A stretch of 64,000 nucleotides of DNA from Xanthobacter sp. NM-59 (GTDB taxonomy: Bacteria; Pseudomonadota; Alphaproteobacteria; Rhizobiales; Xanthobacteraceae). The notes under the pieces are model-generated. The model was not told where the DNA came from. It searched no databases and worked only from the letters and a program-made list of their open reading frames with translations. Below, in pieces: positions 26,791-35,618 of the stretch. Where the stretch lies: contig NZ_JACBFQ010000012.1 of the NCBI RefSeq assembly GCF_021401125.1, positions 1 to 64,000 on the forward strand, given 5' to 3'. Position 1 is the first letter of the stretch; the number at the start of each line of letters is the position of its first letter. The translations under genes and the position numbers were made by a program.

Positions 26791-27915
26791 ATGCGCTTCG
26801 TCGATGAATTCCGCGACCCCGCCCTCGCCAAGACCCTGGTGAAGGAGATCGAGGCCATCTCCGCCCGCCTGGAGCGCGGGCGCGACAAGCCGTTCGCCAT
26901 CATGGAAGTGTGCGGCGGGCACACCCACGCCATCTTCCGCTACGGGCTGGAAGGCCTGTTGCCGGATCTCGTGGAGTTCGTGCACGGCCCCGGCTGCCCG
27001 GTCTGCGTGCTGCCCATGGGGCGGGTGGACGATTGCGTGGCCATCGCCGAACGGGAAGAGGTGATCTTCGCCACCTTCGGCGATGCCATGCGGGTGCCCG
27101 GTTCCAAGAAGAGCCTGCTCCAGGCCAAGGCGGAGGGCGCCGATGTGCGCATGGTCTATTCGCCCCTGGACGCGCTCACTCTGGCCAAGCGCAATCCCGA
27201 CCGGCAGGTGGTGTTCTTCGGCCTGGGGTTCGAAACCACCATGCCGTCCACCGCCCTCACAGTGCTGCGGGCGGCGCGGGAGAAGGTCGAGAACTTCTCC
27301 TTGTTCTGCAACCACATCACCATCATCCCGACACTGCGGGCGCTGCTCTCCCAGGAGGATTTCGGCATTGATGGCTTCATCGGGCCGGGCCACGTCTCCA
27401 TGGTGATCGGCACCACGCCCTACCGCTTCATCGCCGAGGAATTCAAAAAGCCCCTGGTGGTGGCCGGGTTCGAGCCCATTGACCTGTTGCAATCCCTGCT
27501 CATGGTGCTGCGGCAGATCGAGGCCGGGCAAGCGCGCATAGAGAACCAATATGCTCGCGTGGTGCCCGTGGAGGGCAATCCCGCGGCGCTGAAGGCGGTG
27601 AACGAGGTCTATGAGCCGCGCGCCACTTTCGAGTGGCGGGGCCTGGGCTCCATCGCCGGGTCCGGCGTGCGGCTGCGTGAGGCCTATGGGGCGTTCGACG
27701 CGGAACGGCGCTTCGCGGTGCCCGACATGAAGGTGGCCGACCCCGCCCAATGCCGCTGTGGCGAGGTGCTCACCGGCGCCGCCAAGCCCTGGGCCTGCCC
27801 CGAATTCGGCAAGGGCTGCAATCCGGAAACCCCGCTCGGCGCGCTCATGGTCTCGTCCGAGGGCGCCTGCGCGGCCTATTACCAATATGGCGGGCTGAGG
27901 GGAGAAGCCGCATGA
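26791..27915 (+). CDS. hypD: Hydrogenase formation protein HypD
   Basis: 374-residue Fe-S protein that assembles the Fe(CN)2CO moiety with HypC and HypE. It starts MRFVDEFRDPALAKTLVKEI with GGAGGA before the ATG. Conserved motifs: MEVCGGHTHAIFRYGLEGLLP, HGPGCPVCVLP (Cys pair), FFGLGFETTMPSTA, GFIGPGHVSMVIG, and C-terminal CRCGEVLTGAAKPWACPEFGKGC (4Fe-4S ligands; written as two parts of one block). All expected cysteines are present. The stop overlaps the hypE start by 4 bases (ATGA). Confidence 0.97.
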   Translation: MRFVDEFRDPALAKTLVKEIEAISARLERGRDKPFAIMEVCGGHTHAIFRYGLEGLLPDLVEFVHGPGCPVCVLPMGRVDDCVAIAEREEVIFATFGDAMRVPGSKKSLLQAKAEGADVRMVYSPLDALTLAKRNPDRQVVFFGLGFETTMPSTALTVLRAAREKVENFSLFCNHITIIPTLRALLSQEDFGIDGFIGPGHVSMVIGTTPYRFIAEEFKKPLVVAGFEPIDLLQSLLMVLRQIEAGQARIENQYARVVPVEGNPAALKAVNEVYEPRATFEWRGLGSIAGSGVRLREAYGAFDAERRFAVPDMKVADPAQCRCGEVLTGAAKPWACPEFGKGCNPETPLGALMVSSEGACAAYYQYGGLRGEAA

Positions 27916-28970
27916 GCGCCCATCCCTCGCCCAAGCGCCGCGCTTTCGGGGCCAAGACCATCACGCTGGCCCATGGCGGCGGCGGCAGCGCCATGCGCGA
28001 CCTCATCGACGACGTGTTCCTTGCCCCCTTCTCCGGCGAAAGGCGTGATGCGCCCGAGGATCAGGCCCGCTTCGACCTAGCAGCCCTCAGCGCGAAGGGC
28101 GACCGGCTGGCCTTCACCACCGACAGCTTTGTGGTGGACCCGCTGTTCTTCCCCGGCGGCGACATCGGCAAGCTCGCCATCTGCGGCACGGTGAACGACC
28201 TTGCGGTGGGCGGGGCGGTGCCGGTGGCGCTTTCCTGCGCCGTCATCATCGAGGAGGGGCTCGACGTGGAGGTGCTGCGCCGGGTGGTGGGCTCCATGGC
28301 CGAAACCGCCCGGGCGGCGGGGGTGTCCATCTCCACCGGTGACACCAAGGTGGTGGCGCGCGGCGCCTGCGACAAACTCTTCATCACCACCACCGGCATC
28401 GGCGTGGTGCGCTCGGGCCTCGACGTGGGCATCACCAGGGCCCGGCCCGGCGACGTGGTGCTGGTGAACGGCCTTCTGGGCGACCATGGCGCCGCCATCC
28501 TCAATGCCCGCGGCGACCTCGCCCTCGACACCGAGATCGAGAGCGACTGCGCCCCGCTCAACGGGCTGATCGAGACCCTCATCGCCGCCGCTCCCGGCAT
28601 CCGCATGATGCGCGATGCCACCCGCGGTGGCATCGCGGCCGTGGTGAACGAGCTGGCGGAGGCGAGCGCGGTGGGCGTGCGGCTGTCCGAGCTCTCTCTG
28701 CCCATGCGGCCGGAGGTGCAAGGCTTCTGCGAGATCCTCGGGCTGGACCCGCTCTATCTCGCCAATGAGGGCAAGATCCTCGCGGTGGTGCCGCCGGAAG
28801 AGGCGCAGGCCGCGCTCGCCGCGCTGCGCGCCCATCCCCTGGGGCGCGAGGCCGCCATCATCGGCACGGTGAGCGACGGTCGGCCCGGCCGCGTCACCAT
28901 GGAAACCCGTTTCGGGGGCGAGCGCATCGTCGACATGCTGGTCGGCGATCAGCTCCCCCGCATCTGTTGA
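27912..28970 (+). CDS. hypE: Hydrogenase maturation protein HypE
   Basis: 352-residue ATP-dependent dehydratase of the PurM fold. It dehydrates the carbamoyl group that HypF places on its C-terminal Cys to thiocyanate, giving the cyanide ligands. The C-terminus ends DQLPRIC, the required PRxC. Nucleotide-binding segments: LAHGGGGSAMRDLIDDVF, TTDSFVVDPLFFPGGDIGKL, STGDTKVVARG and RDATRGGIAAVVNELAEAS. hypF, which supplies the carbamoyl group, is not within the window and must lie elsewhere. The gene overlaps hypD by 4 bases; hupE follows 40 bases later. Confidence 0.97.
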   Translation: MSAHPSPKRRAFGAKTITLAHGGGGSAMRDLIDDVFLAPFSGERRDAPEDQARFDLAALSAKGDRLAFTTDSFVVDPLFFPGGDIGKLAICGTVNDLAVGGAVPVALSCAVIIEEGLDVEVLRRVVGSMAETARAAGVSISTGDTKVVARGACDKLFITTTGIGVVRSGLDVGITRARPGDVVLVNGLLGDHGAAILNARGDLALDTEIESDCAPLNGLIETLIAAAPGIRMMRDATRGGIAAVVNELAEASAVGVRLSELSLPMRPEVQGFCEILGLDPLYLANEGKILAVVPPEEAQAALAALRAHPLGREAAIIGTVSDGRPGRVTMETRFGGERIVDMLVGDQLPRIC

Positions 28971-29010
28971 ACCCGAATTGAGAACCCCAAGACCCTAAGG
29001 AGCCCCCTTG

Positions 29011-29610
29011 ATGCGTCACTTCTCCCGCACGGCCCTTCTGGCCGCCATTGCAACCACCCTGCCCACCCTCGCCTTCGCCCATACCGGGGTCGGCGCCACC
29101 CACGGCTTCGTGCACGGCTTCGGCCATCCGCTGGGCGGGCTGGACCACATGCTGGCCATGGTCACCGTGGGCATCTTCGCCTGGCAGCTGGGCGGGCGCG
29201 CCATCTGGGCGGTGCCGGCCACCTTCGTGGCGCTGATGGCGGTGGGTGGCGCGCTCGGCGTCTCGGGTGTGAACGTGCCGTTCGTGGAACTGGGCATCGG
29301 CCTGTCGGTGGTGGTGCTGGGCGCCGTGGTGGCGTTCGGGCTCAAGGCGCCGCTGGCGGTGGCCATGGCGCTCGCCGGCTTCTTCGCCATCTTCCACGGC
29401 CACGCCCACGGCACGGAAATGCCGCTGGATGCCTCCGGCCTCAGCTATGGCCTGGGCTTCATGCTGGCCACCGGCCTGCTGCATGTGGCGGGCATTGGCC
29501 TGGGCATGGCCATCGGCCGCTTCGGCGAGACCCATGGCGAGAGGTTCGTGCGCGGCGCCGGCGCGGCGGTGGCGGTGGCGGGCCTCGCCCTCATCGGCGG
29601 CGTGCTCTGA
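29011..29610 (+). CDS. hupE: HupE/UreJ-type nickel permease
   Basis: 199-residue inner-membrane protein for nickel uptake. A signal peptide ends at AFA, exposing an N-terminal His (HTGVGATHG); then the family signature FGHPLGGLDHMLAMVTVG, with the HPxxGxDH motif important for metal transport. Further helices: AVPATFVALMAVGGALG, LGIGLSVVVLGAVVAFG, AMALAGFFAIFHGHAHG (second His motif) and GFMLATGLLHVAGIGLG. ATG 29011 follows AAGGAG by 9 bases. In Rhizobium hupE sits after hupD; here it ends the cluster, and a strong bidirectional terminator follows. Confidence 0.95.
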   Translation: MRHFSRTALLAAIATTLPTLAFAHTGVGATHGFVHGFGHPLGGLDHMLAMVTVGIFAWQLGGRAIWAVPATFVALMAVGGALGVSGVNVPFVELGIGLSVVVLGAVVAFGLKAPLAVAMALAGFFAIFHGHAHGTEMPLDASGLSYGLGFMLATGLLHVAGIGLGMAIGRFGETHGERFVRGAGAAVAVAGLALIGGVL

Positions 29611-29630
29611 GGCGCTGACGCCTACGACAA

Positions 29631-29665
29631 AAAACGGCCCTCTCCCCGTGGGAGAGGGCCGTTTT
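29631..29665. terminator. Bidirectional terminator between hupE and the SDR gene
   Basis: 15-bp perfect stem (AAAACGGCCCTCTCC / GGAGAGGGCCGTTTT) with a 5-base loop. It has an A run on one side and a T run on the other, so it can serve the convergent genes on both strands. Confidence 0.93.
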
Positions 29666-29682
29666 CATTTTCTGGCAGGGGC

Positions 29683-30462
29683 TCAGACCACCGCCATTTC
29701 CTCCAGCGCCATGAGCGATTCGGGCAGCACCTGCCCGCCATCGATCACCAGCGTCTGGCCGGTGATGAACGCGGCTTCCTCGGAGGCGAAGAACAGGGCC
29801 GCATTGGCGATGTCATCCACACTGCCCAGCCGCTTCAGGGGAATGGAGCCCTCCATCTTGGCGAGATAATCGGCGCCCAGGCCATCCAGCCCCTCGGTCT
29901 TGATGTTGCCCGGCATCACCGCGTTCACCGTGATGCCCCAGGGCGCCAGCTCGATGCAGGCGGTGCGCACGAAGCCGAGCTGGCCGGCCTTGGAGGCGCC
30001 ATAGTGCGCCCAGCCGGGATAGCCGGTGATGGGGCCGGTGATGGAGCTCGTCACCACGATCCGCCCCCACTTGGCAGCCTTCATCGCCGGCATCACCGCC
30101 GCCACCGAGAGGAAGGTGCCCTTCAGGTTCACATTCATCACGTGGTCGAAATCGGCCGCCGTCATCACGTCCAGCTTGGCCGCGGGGAAGATGCCCGCAT
30201 TGGCGCACAGCACGTCAATGCGCCCATAACGCTCCAAGGCCGCCTGCGCGAACGCCTTGCACTCTTCTGGATCGGACACGTCGGCCGCGAAGCCCGAGGC
30301 ATTGGGACCGATCTCGGCGGCGGTGGCCTCTGCCTCCTTCAGCGAGCGGGACACCACCAGCACATTGAGATCCGCCGCGCCGAAGCGCTTCGCGATGCCC
30401 TTGCCGATCCCCTTGCTGCCGCCGGTGACGATGACCGTGCGTCCCGCGAGCGCCTTCAACAT
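29683..30462 (-). CDS. Short-chain dehydrogenase/reductase
   Basis: 259-residue classical SDR, NAD(P)H-dependent. Rossmann motif TGGSKGIGKGI, NAG in CANAGIFP, catalytic Ser in TSSITGP and the YGASK tetrad (YxxxK), ending with GQTLVIDGGQVLPES as in FabG-like enzymes. The residue after the second strand (VVSRSLKE) carries an Arg, which often goes with NADP preference. It is divergent from the ABC transporter operon starting at 30721, with 258 bases between, so it may serve the same pathway, for example as an amino-alcohol or hydroxy-acid dehydrogenase. The substrate cannot be read from sequence, and automatic names such as FabG would be guesses. Confidence 0.9.
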   Translation of the reverse strand: MLKALAGRTVIVTGGSKGIGKGIAKRFGAADLNVLVVSRSLKEAEATAAEIGPNASGFAADVSDPEECKAFAQAALERYGRIDVLCANAGIFPAAKLDVMTAADFDHVMNVNLKGTFLSVAAVMPAMKAAKWGRIVVTSSITGPITGYPGWAHYGASKAGQLGFVRTACIELAPWGITVNAVMPGNIKTEGLDGLGADYLAKMEGSIPLKRLGSVDDIANAALFFASEEAAFITGQTLVIDGGQVLPESLMALEEMAVV

Positions 30463-30720
30463 GCTGACTTCCCCTTAGGTGAGCTTTTTGGACGAGTTTT
30501 GAGCAGATGCGCCCTCTGGCGCGAAAGTTGGCAAAAACCAGCTTGCCCGGCTAAAAAGGTGTTGTAAAGCCCAACAGTCGGCGTTTAACATCCAACATAG
30601 TTCAACAAGAGTCCCACATTTGAGCAGCCCTTTCGCCCGCCCGGACCAGCCGGCGCGGCCACGGGGGAGGCATGCCCCGGGGACCCCTTCCAGATGCGTG
30701 AGCAGCCAGAGGCGAACTCC

Positions 30721-31869
30721 ATGACGATGAATCGGCGGTCAGTTCTCAAGGGCATGGCGGCGGGCGGTCTCGCCCTCGCGGCCTCTCCTTTCGCGGGCGC
30801 CCGCAGCGCCTTCGCGGCCCGGGAAAAGGATCTGAACATCCTGTGCTGGGAGGGCTACAACTCGGCTCAGGTGCTGGACCCGTTCCGCAAGGCCCACGGC
30901 GCCACCGTGAAGGCCGAAAGCCTCACCAACGACCCCACCATGATCAACCGCCTGCGCGCCGGCGAGACCAATGTGTGGGACCTCATCAACGTCAACAATC
31001 CCTGGGCCCGCAAGGTCATGTACCCGGAGAAGCTGATCAGGCCGCTCCCGCGCGAGACCTTCGAGCCCTATTTCGACAAGATGCTCCCCCAGTTCAAGCC
31101 GCCTTATAAGTGGGCCATGGACGATTCCGGCACCGAATTGCTGGGCATGTGTCAGCGGTTCGGACCCTATTCCTTCGTGGTGAACACCAAGAAGATCGAC
31201 CGCAAGACCGCCGAAGACGTGGGCTGGGACCTGTTCAACGACCCCAAGCTCGCCGGCAGATACGGCATCCTGGAATCCGATGACTGGAACGTCTTCGGCC
31301 TGTTCGTGGTGGCGGGCATCGACCCGTTCAAGAAGCACACCCCGGACGAGATGGCGAAGTTCGAGGAGACGGCCAAGCGGGTGTTCAAGGGCGCCAAGCT
31401 CATCGGCGACATCGCGGCCATGAACCAGGCGCTCATTTCCGGCGAGATCGACCTGCACCTCACCGGCGGCACCTATTCAGTCTCCCCCGCCCGCGCCGAC
31501 GGCTATCCGGAAATGCGCGGCATCACGCCTTTGCGTGGCCCCATGGCCGGCGGCAAGGGCGGCATCGCCTGGATCGAGGTGACCTCCCTCGTCAACAATC
31601 CCCAGCTCTCGCCCTTGGCCGAGACCTTCCTGAAATATGTGCAGCAGCCCGAGGTGGCGCACACGGTGGCGTTTGCCGAGGGCACCTACAATCCGGTGAC
31701 CCAGATGGGCAATCCGGACTGCTTCAAGCTGTTCACCAAGACCGAGCTGGAAGCCATCCAGTGGGACAGCCTGGAAGAGGACATGGCCCGCTGCGTCGAA
31801 TACGACATCGTGCCCGATTACGATCAGGCCCTCGACATCATGACCGCCGCCAAGCGCGTGCGCGGCTGA
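30721..31869 (+). CDS. Polyamine-type ABC transporter substrate-binding protein
   Basis: 382-residue periplasmic binding protein of the PotD/PotF type. A twin-arginine-like signal (MTMNRRSVLKGMAAGGLALA) leads to cleavage near AFAARE. The mature start KDLNILCWEGYNSAQVLDPF is typical of spermidine/putrescine binders, as are DLINVNNPWA and LHLTGGTYSV. It heads an operon with an ATPase and two permeases. The Asp/Glu/Trp polyamine-binding residues cannot be confirmed without alignment, so the ligand could be another amine or amino alcohol. ATG 30721 fits the signal better than an in-frame ATG at 30694. The upstream 258 bases hold AT-rich segments near 30580-30610 that probably contain promoters. 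Confidence 0.88.
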   Translation: MTMNRRSVLKGMAAGGLALAASPFAGARSAFAAREKDLNILCWEGYNSAQVLDPFRKAHGATVKAESLTNDPTMINRLRAGETNVWDLINVNNPWARKVMYPEKLIRPLPRETFEPYFDKMLPQFKPPYKWAMDDSGTELLGMCQRFGPYSFVVNTKKIDRKTAEDVGWDLFNDPKLAGRYGILESDDWNVFGLFVVAGIDPFKKHTPDEMAKFEETAKRVFKGAKLIGDIAAMNQALISGEIDLHLTGGTYSVSPARADGYPEMRGITPLRGPMAGGKGGIAWIEVTSLVNNPQLSPLAETFLKYVQQPEVAHTVAFAEGTYNPVTQMGNPDCFKLFTKTELEAIQWDSLEEDMARCVEYDIVPDYDQALDIMTAAKRVRG

Positions 31870-31903
31870 GGCTGCCCCCGGGGCGCGCCTGACCGGCGCC
31901 TTG

Positions 31904-31933
31904 GGCCCCTCCCCACCGATCCGGGGAGGGGCC
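31904..31933 (+). repeat. GC-rich intergenic hairpin
   Basis: Perfect 11-bp inverted repeat (GGCCCCTCCCC / GGGGAGGGGCC) with an 8-base loop between the binding-protein and ATPase genes. It could stabilise the upstream mRNA, a common arrangement in ABC operons, or attenuate readthrough. Confidence 0.6.
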
Positions 31934-31977
31934 ACACCCCACCGCCGCCAGAACGACACACATGAGCGAGAGTTAAG

Positions 31978-33057
31978 GTGACCGACATCAAAGACAAAAA
32001 GCCCATTCTCCAGCTCGTGGGCGTGCGCAAGACCTTCAACGACTTCGCGGCCGTGGAGAAGATCGACCTCGACATTTTCGAGGGCGAGTTCTTCACCATC
32101 GTCGGCCCCTCGGGCTCCGGCAAGACCACCATGCTGCGCATGCTGGCCGGCATGGAGGCGCCCAGCGAGGGCAACATCACGCTGCATGGCGAGCGCATCA
32201 ATGACGTGCCCGCCAACAAGCGCCCCACCTGCCTCGTGTTCCAGTCGCTCGCACTGTTCCCCCATATGAGCGTCGGGCAGAACATCGAGTTCCCCTTGAA
32301 GATCAAGGGCGTGGACGCCGCCACCCGCAAGGCCCGCGCGCTGGAGCTGATGGCCATCGTGCGCCTGCCGGCGAGCTATTATGGCAAGAACGTCATGAAG
32401 TGCTCGGGCGGCGAACGCCAGCGCGTGGCGCTCGCCCGGGCGCTGGCCTATGACCCCGAAGTGCTGTTCTTCGACGAGCCGCTCTCGGCCATCGACTACA
32501 AGCTGAAGAAGATCCTCGAAAAGGAACTGAAGGACCTGCACCGGGAGACCGGCAAGACCTTCATCTACATTACCCACTCGCTGGAAGAGGCCATGGTGAT
32601 GTCGGACCGCATCGGCGTGATGCGCGCGGGCCGGCTGATCCAGGTGGGCACGCCGGAAGAGATCTATGCCGCCCCCGTGGACCGCTTCGTGTCCGAGTTC
32701 GTGGGCGAGGTGAACGTCATCGAGCTGAAGCGCGAGGGAGAGGGCTGGCGCGGCGTCAACCTGCCCGGCGCCTTCCGCGCGGCGCCGCCCAAGGACGCCC
32801 CCCAGGCGGACAGCACCTTCGTGGTGGTGCGGCCTGAATTCATGCGTTTCCTCAATGATGGCGAGGAGGCGGACAATACTCTTGAAGGTGTCGTCTATAA
32901 TGAATACTCGCTCGGCTCGCGCATCCAGTATCAGGTGCGGGTGGGCGACAAGGTGATGCTGGTGGAGCTCTCCCGCTCCAATGCCCTGCCCGCGGCCGCC
33001 AATCGCAATGTACGCCTGGGTTGGGACGTGCGCGACGCCATCTCGGTGAAGGCGTGA
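31978..33057 (+). CDS. Polyamine-type ABC transporter ATPase
   Basis: 359-residue importer ATPase of the PotA/PotG type. Walker A GPSGSGKTT, Q-loop in LVFQSLALFPHMSVGQN, signature CSGGERQRVALARAL, Walker B VLFFDEPLSAIDYKL and switch His in YITHSLEEA. A C-terminal TOBE domain (about 280-355) contains FVVVRPEFMRF and EGVVYNEYSLGSRIQYQV. GTG 31978 is the start, with TTAAGG just before it. It energises the two permeases that follow 4 bases after its stop. Confidence 0.95.
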   Translation: MTDIKDKKPILQLVGVRKTFNDFAAVEKIDLDIFEGEFFTIVGPSGSGKTTMLRMLAGMEAPSEGNITLHGERINDVPANKRPTCLVFQSLALFPHMSVGQNIEFPLKIKGVDAATRKARALELMAIVRLPASYYGKNVMKCSGGERQRVALARALAYDPEVLFFDEPLSAIDYKLKKILEKELKDLHRETGKTFIYITHSLEEAMVMSDRIGVMRAGRLIQVGTPEEIYAAPVDRFVSEFVGEVNVIELKREGEGWRGVNLPGAFRAAPPKDAPQADSTFVVVRPEFMRFLNDGEEADNTLEGVVYNEYSLGSRIQYQVRVGDKVMLVELSRSNALPAAANRNVRLGWDVRDAISVKA

Positions 33058-33061
33058 CGCC

Positions 33062-33991
33062 ATGAGCAACGCCATGACCGAAACAACCCTGGCCGGCGCG
33101 CCGGAGGCCGCTCGCGCGCCGCTCTCCGCCCGCTTCGCCGCCCTTTGGGCCGCCGCCGGCGTGCGCTGCGCGGTGCCCGTGGTGGTGCTGCTGGCGGCGG
33201 GCTTCCTCGCCCCGCTCATCGCCATCTTCGCCTATTCGTTCGCGCCGCCCCGCTCGTTTGACGTGTTCCGGGCCTTCAGCCTCGCGAACTATGCGGAACT
33301 GTTCTCGCCGGACAACACGGTGTGGCTGTCCTTCGCCTGGTCCATCGGCTTCGCGCTGGTGACCTGCGCGCTGCTGGCGGTGATCTCCTATCCCATCGCC
33401 TATGGCATGGTGTTCCTGTTCGGGCGCTGGTCGTCGCTGGTGTCGGTGCTGTTCGTGTTTCCGCTGTTCGTGTCGGAGAATGTGCGGCTCTATGGCTGGG
33501 TGCTGTTCTTCATCAAGAATGGTGTGCTCGACGGCAGCTTGAAGTGGCTCGGCCTCGGTGGCGCGCCGGAGGTGCTCTACACGCCGGGGGCGATCCTGGC
33601 CGGCATGGTCTACACCTACCTGCCCTTCATGCTGTTTCCGCTCACTTTGGGCCTGTCCATGGTGCCGCGCGACCTCATCGACGCGGCCCGTGACCTGGGC
33701 GCCAACCGCTTCCAGATCTGGCGCGAGGTGGAAGTGCCCCTGGCCATGCCGGGCATTCTCATCGGCATGCTGCTCACCTTCGTCTTGGCCATCGGCGCGG
33801 TGTCGGAAGCCAAGATTTTGGGCGGGCAATCGGTGATCGTCATCTCCCACGATATCGAGATCGCCTTCACCTATGCCCAGAACTGGCCGCTGGGCTCCGC
33901 CCTGGCGGTGCTGGTGACGGCCTTCATCGGCGCTCTCACCCTGGCCGTCTTCGCGCGGCTGGATCTCGACCGGCTGCTGGGGAGGCGTTGA
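33062..33991 (+). CDS. ABC transporter permease (PotB-like)
   Basis: 309-residue inner-membrane permease with six predicted helices (VVVLLAAGFLAPLIAIFAYS, SIGFALVTCALLAVISYPIA, VLFVFPLFVSENVRLYG and others). The EAA loop that contacts the ATPase is LIDAARDLGANRFQIWREVEVPLAMPGI. A ~40-residue cytoplasmic N-terminus precedes helix 1. Start ATG 33062 lies just after the ATPase stop. The stop overlaps the next permease ATG by one base. Confidence 0.93.
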   Translation: MSNAMTETTLAGAPEAARAPLSARFAALWAAAGVRCAVPVVVLLAAGFLAPLIAIFAYSFAPPRSFDVFRAFSLANYAELFSPDNTVWLSFAWSIGFALVTCALLAVISYPIAYGMVFLFGRWSSLVSVLFVFPLFVSENVRLYGWVLFFIKNGVLDGSLKWLGLGGAPEVLYTPGAILAGMVYTYLPFMLFPLTLGLSMVPRDLIDAARDLGANRFQIWREVEVPLAMPGILIGMLLTFVLAIGAVSEAKILGGQSVIVISHDIEIAFTYAQNWPLGSALAVLVTAFIGALTLAVFARLDLDRLLGRR

Positions 33992-34791
33992 TGGAACAGG
34001 ACAAGCTGCGCACCCGGGTGTTCATCGCCCTGTGGTCCGCCTTCGTGGTGCTGCTCGTCTATTTGCCCCTCGCCTGCGTGGCGCTGGCGAGCGTCTCGAA
34101 GGGCCGCTACTTCGCCTTCCCCATCCGCGCCTTTTCCTGGGAATGGTGGGAGAAGACGACGGATTCCATCGAGATTTCCATGATCGTGGAAAATTCGCTG
34201 CTGGTGGCGGCGGTGGTGACGGTGTTTTCCGTGGTCATCGCCTTCTTCGGCGCCCTCGCCTTCGCCCGCTATGACTGGAAGGGCCGCAAGCTTTACCAGA
34301 AGCTCATTCTGCTCCCGGTCTTCTTTCCCCAGCCGGTGCTCGGGCTTGCCTTGCTGCTGGCCTATTCGGCGCTGGGCATCACCACGTCGTGGATGACCGC
34401 CGTGTTCGCCCACATGGTGTGGATCGTGCCGGTGGTCACGCTGGTCATCGCCATCAAGGTCTACGGCTTCGACCCCTCTTTGGAGGAAGCCGCCTTCGAC
34501 CTCGGCGCCTCGCGCGTTGAGGTGATGACGAACGTGACGCTGCCGCTGCTGTGGCCCGGCATCTGGTCCGGCGCCCTGTTCGCCTTCCTGCTCTCCTGGG
34601 GCAATTTCCCGCTCTCGCTCTACACGGCCGGCGCGGATTCCACGGTGCCCAAGTGGCTCTATGCCAAGATGGTGGCGGGCTATTCGCCCATGGTTCCGGC
34701 GCTCGGCACCATGGCGACCCTGGCGGCGGCGGCCGTGCTGCTGGGCGGCGCGCTCCTCGGCGCCATCGTGAAGAAGGCGCGGGCGGCATGA
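33991..34791 (+). CDS. ABC transporter permease (PotC-like)
   Basis: 266-residue partner permease with six predicted helices (ALWSAFVVLLVYLPLACVAL, LLVAAVVTVFSVVIAFFGAL, MTAVFAHMVWIVPVVTLVIA and others) and EAA loop LEEAAFDLGASRVEVMTNVTLPLLWPGI. The TGATG overlap with the upstream gene and the ATGA overlap with the downstream regulator show that the transporter and the catabolic genes form one operon. Final residues (VKKARAA) are cytoplasmic. Confidence 0.93.
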   Translation: MEQDKLRTRVFIALWSAFVVLLVYLPLACVALASVSKGRYFAFPIRAFSWEWWEKTTDSIEISMIVENSLLVAAVVTVFSVVIAFFGALAFARYDWKGRKLYQKLILLPVFFPQPVLGLALLLAYSALGITTSWMTAVFAHMVWIVPVVTLVIAIKVYGFDPSLEEAAFDLGASRVEVMTNVTLPLLWPGIWSGALFAFLLSWGNFPLSLYTAGADSTVPKWLYAKMVAGYSPMVPALGTMATLAAAAVLLGGALLGAIVKKARAA

Positions 34792-35618
34792 GCGCGAACG
34801 ACCCCACCGAGCTGCCCGAGGCCCCGGAGGTGGACCGCGCGCGCCTCTCCAAGAAGGCCCGGCACGAGCGCATCGTGCGCGAGCTGATGGCCTCCTCCAC
34901 CCTGCGCGTGTCGGAGCTGGCGGCCGAGCTCGGCGTTTCCACGGAAACCATCCGTCGCGACCTGCTGGAACTCGACGAGAAGGGCCTCATCAACCGCACC
35001 TATGGCGGCGCCGTGCGCCCCCTGGGCACCGAGCCCGCGGTGAGCGAGCGCCACCTGCTGATGGTGGCGGAGCGCGAGGCGCTGGCCGCCGCCACGGTGA
35101 GGTTCCTCAAGCCCAATGAGGTGGTGGCCATCGGCGCCGGCGCCACCACCACCCATGTGGCGCGCCGCATGGCGGCGGAGTGCCGGGACATCACCGTCAT
35201 CACCCATTCCTTCTCGGTGGCGACCGTGCTGGCGGCCAATCCCACCATCACCGTTCTCATGTGCCCGGGCCGCTATAATGGGCGGGAAGGCATGATGACC
35301 GGCGCGGAAACCATCGATTTCCTGCAGTCCTACAATGCCAACTGGGCCATTCTCGGCGCCAGCGGCATCACCGCCGAAGGCATGAGCGAGGCCGAGGCGG
35401 GCGCCGCCTCCGTCTACAAGGCCATGATGCAGCGGGCGGTGGAAACGCTGGTGGTGGCGGACCACACCAAGTTTTCCCAGCAGGCGCTGGCCATCTGGGG
35501 CCGCTGGCACGACATCAACCGCCTCGTCACCGACGAGCCGCCGCCCGCCCCCATCGCCCGCGCCATGGAGCGCGCCCGCACCGAGCTGGTGATTGCCAGG
35601 AAAAGGGGGGAGCCATGA
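34788..35618 (+). CDS. DeoR/GlpR-family transcription regulator
   Basis: 276 residues. The N-terminal winged HTH is canonical: RHERIVRELMASSTLRVSELAAELGVSTETIRRDLLELDEKGLINRTYGGAV (positions ~25-75). The C-terminal sensor domain has the DeoR sugar-isomerase-like fold: VVAIGAGATTTHVARRMA, ITVITHSFSVATVLA, AILGASGITAEGMSEAEAGAASVYKAMMQRA and LVVADHTKFSQQAL. Members usually sense a phosphorylated metabolite. Here a kinase is encoded two genes downstream, so its product is a natural candidate inducer. The gene sits in the middle of the operon, overlapping both neighbours by 4 bases, so it probably autoregulates. Confidence 0.93.
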   Translation: MSANDPTELPEAPEVDRARLSKKARHERIVRELMASSTLRVSELAAELGVSTETIRRDLLELDEKGLINRTYGGAVRPLGTEPAVSERHLLMVAEREALAAATVRFLKPNEVVAIGAGATTTHVARRMAAECRDITVITHSFSVATVLAANPTITVLMCPGRYNGREGMMTGAETIDFLQSYNANWAILGASGITAEGMSEAEAGAASVYKAMMQRAVETLVVADHTKFSQQALAIWGRWHDINRLVTDEPPPAPIARAMERARTELVIARKRGEP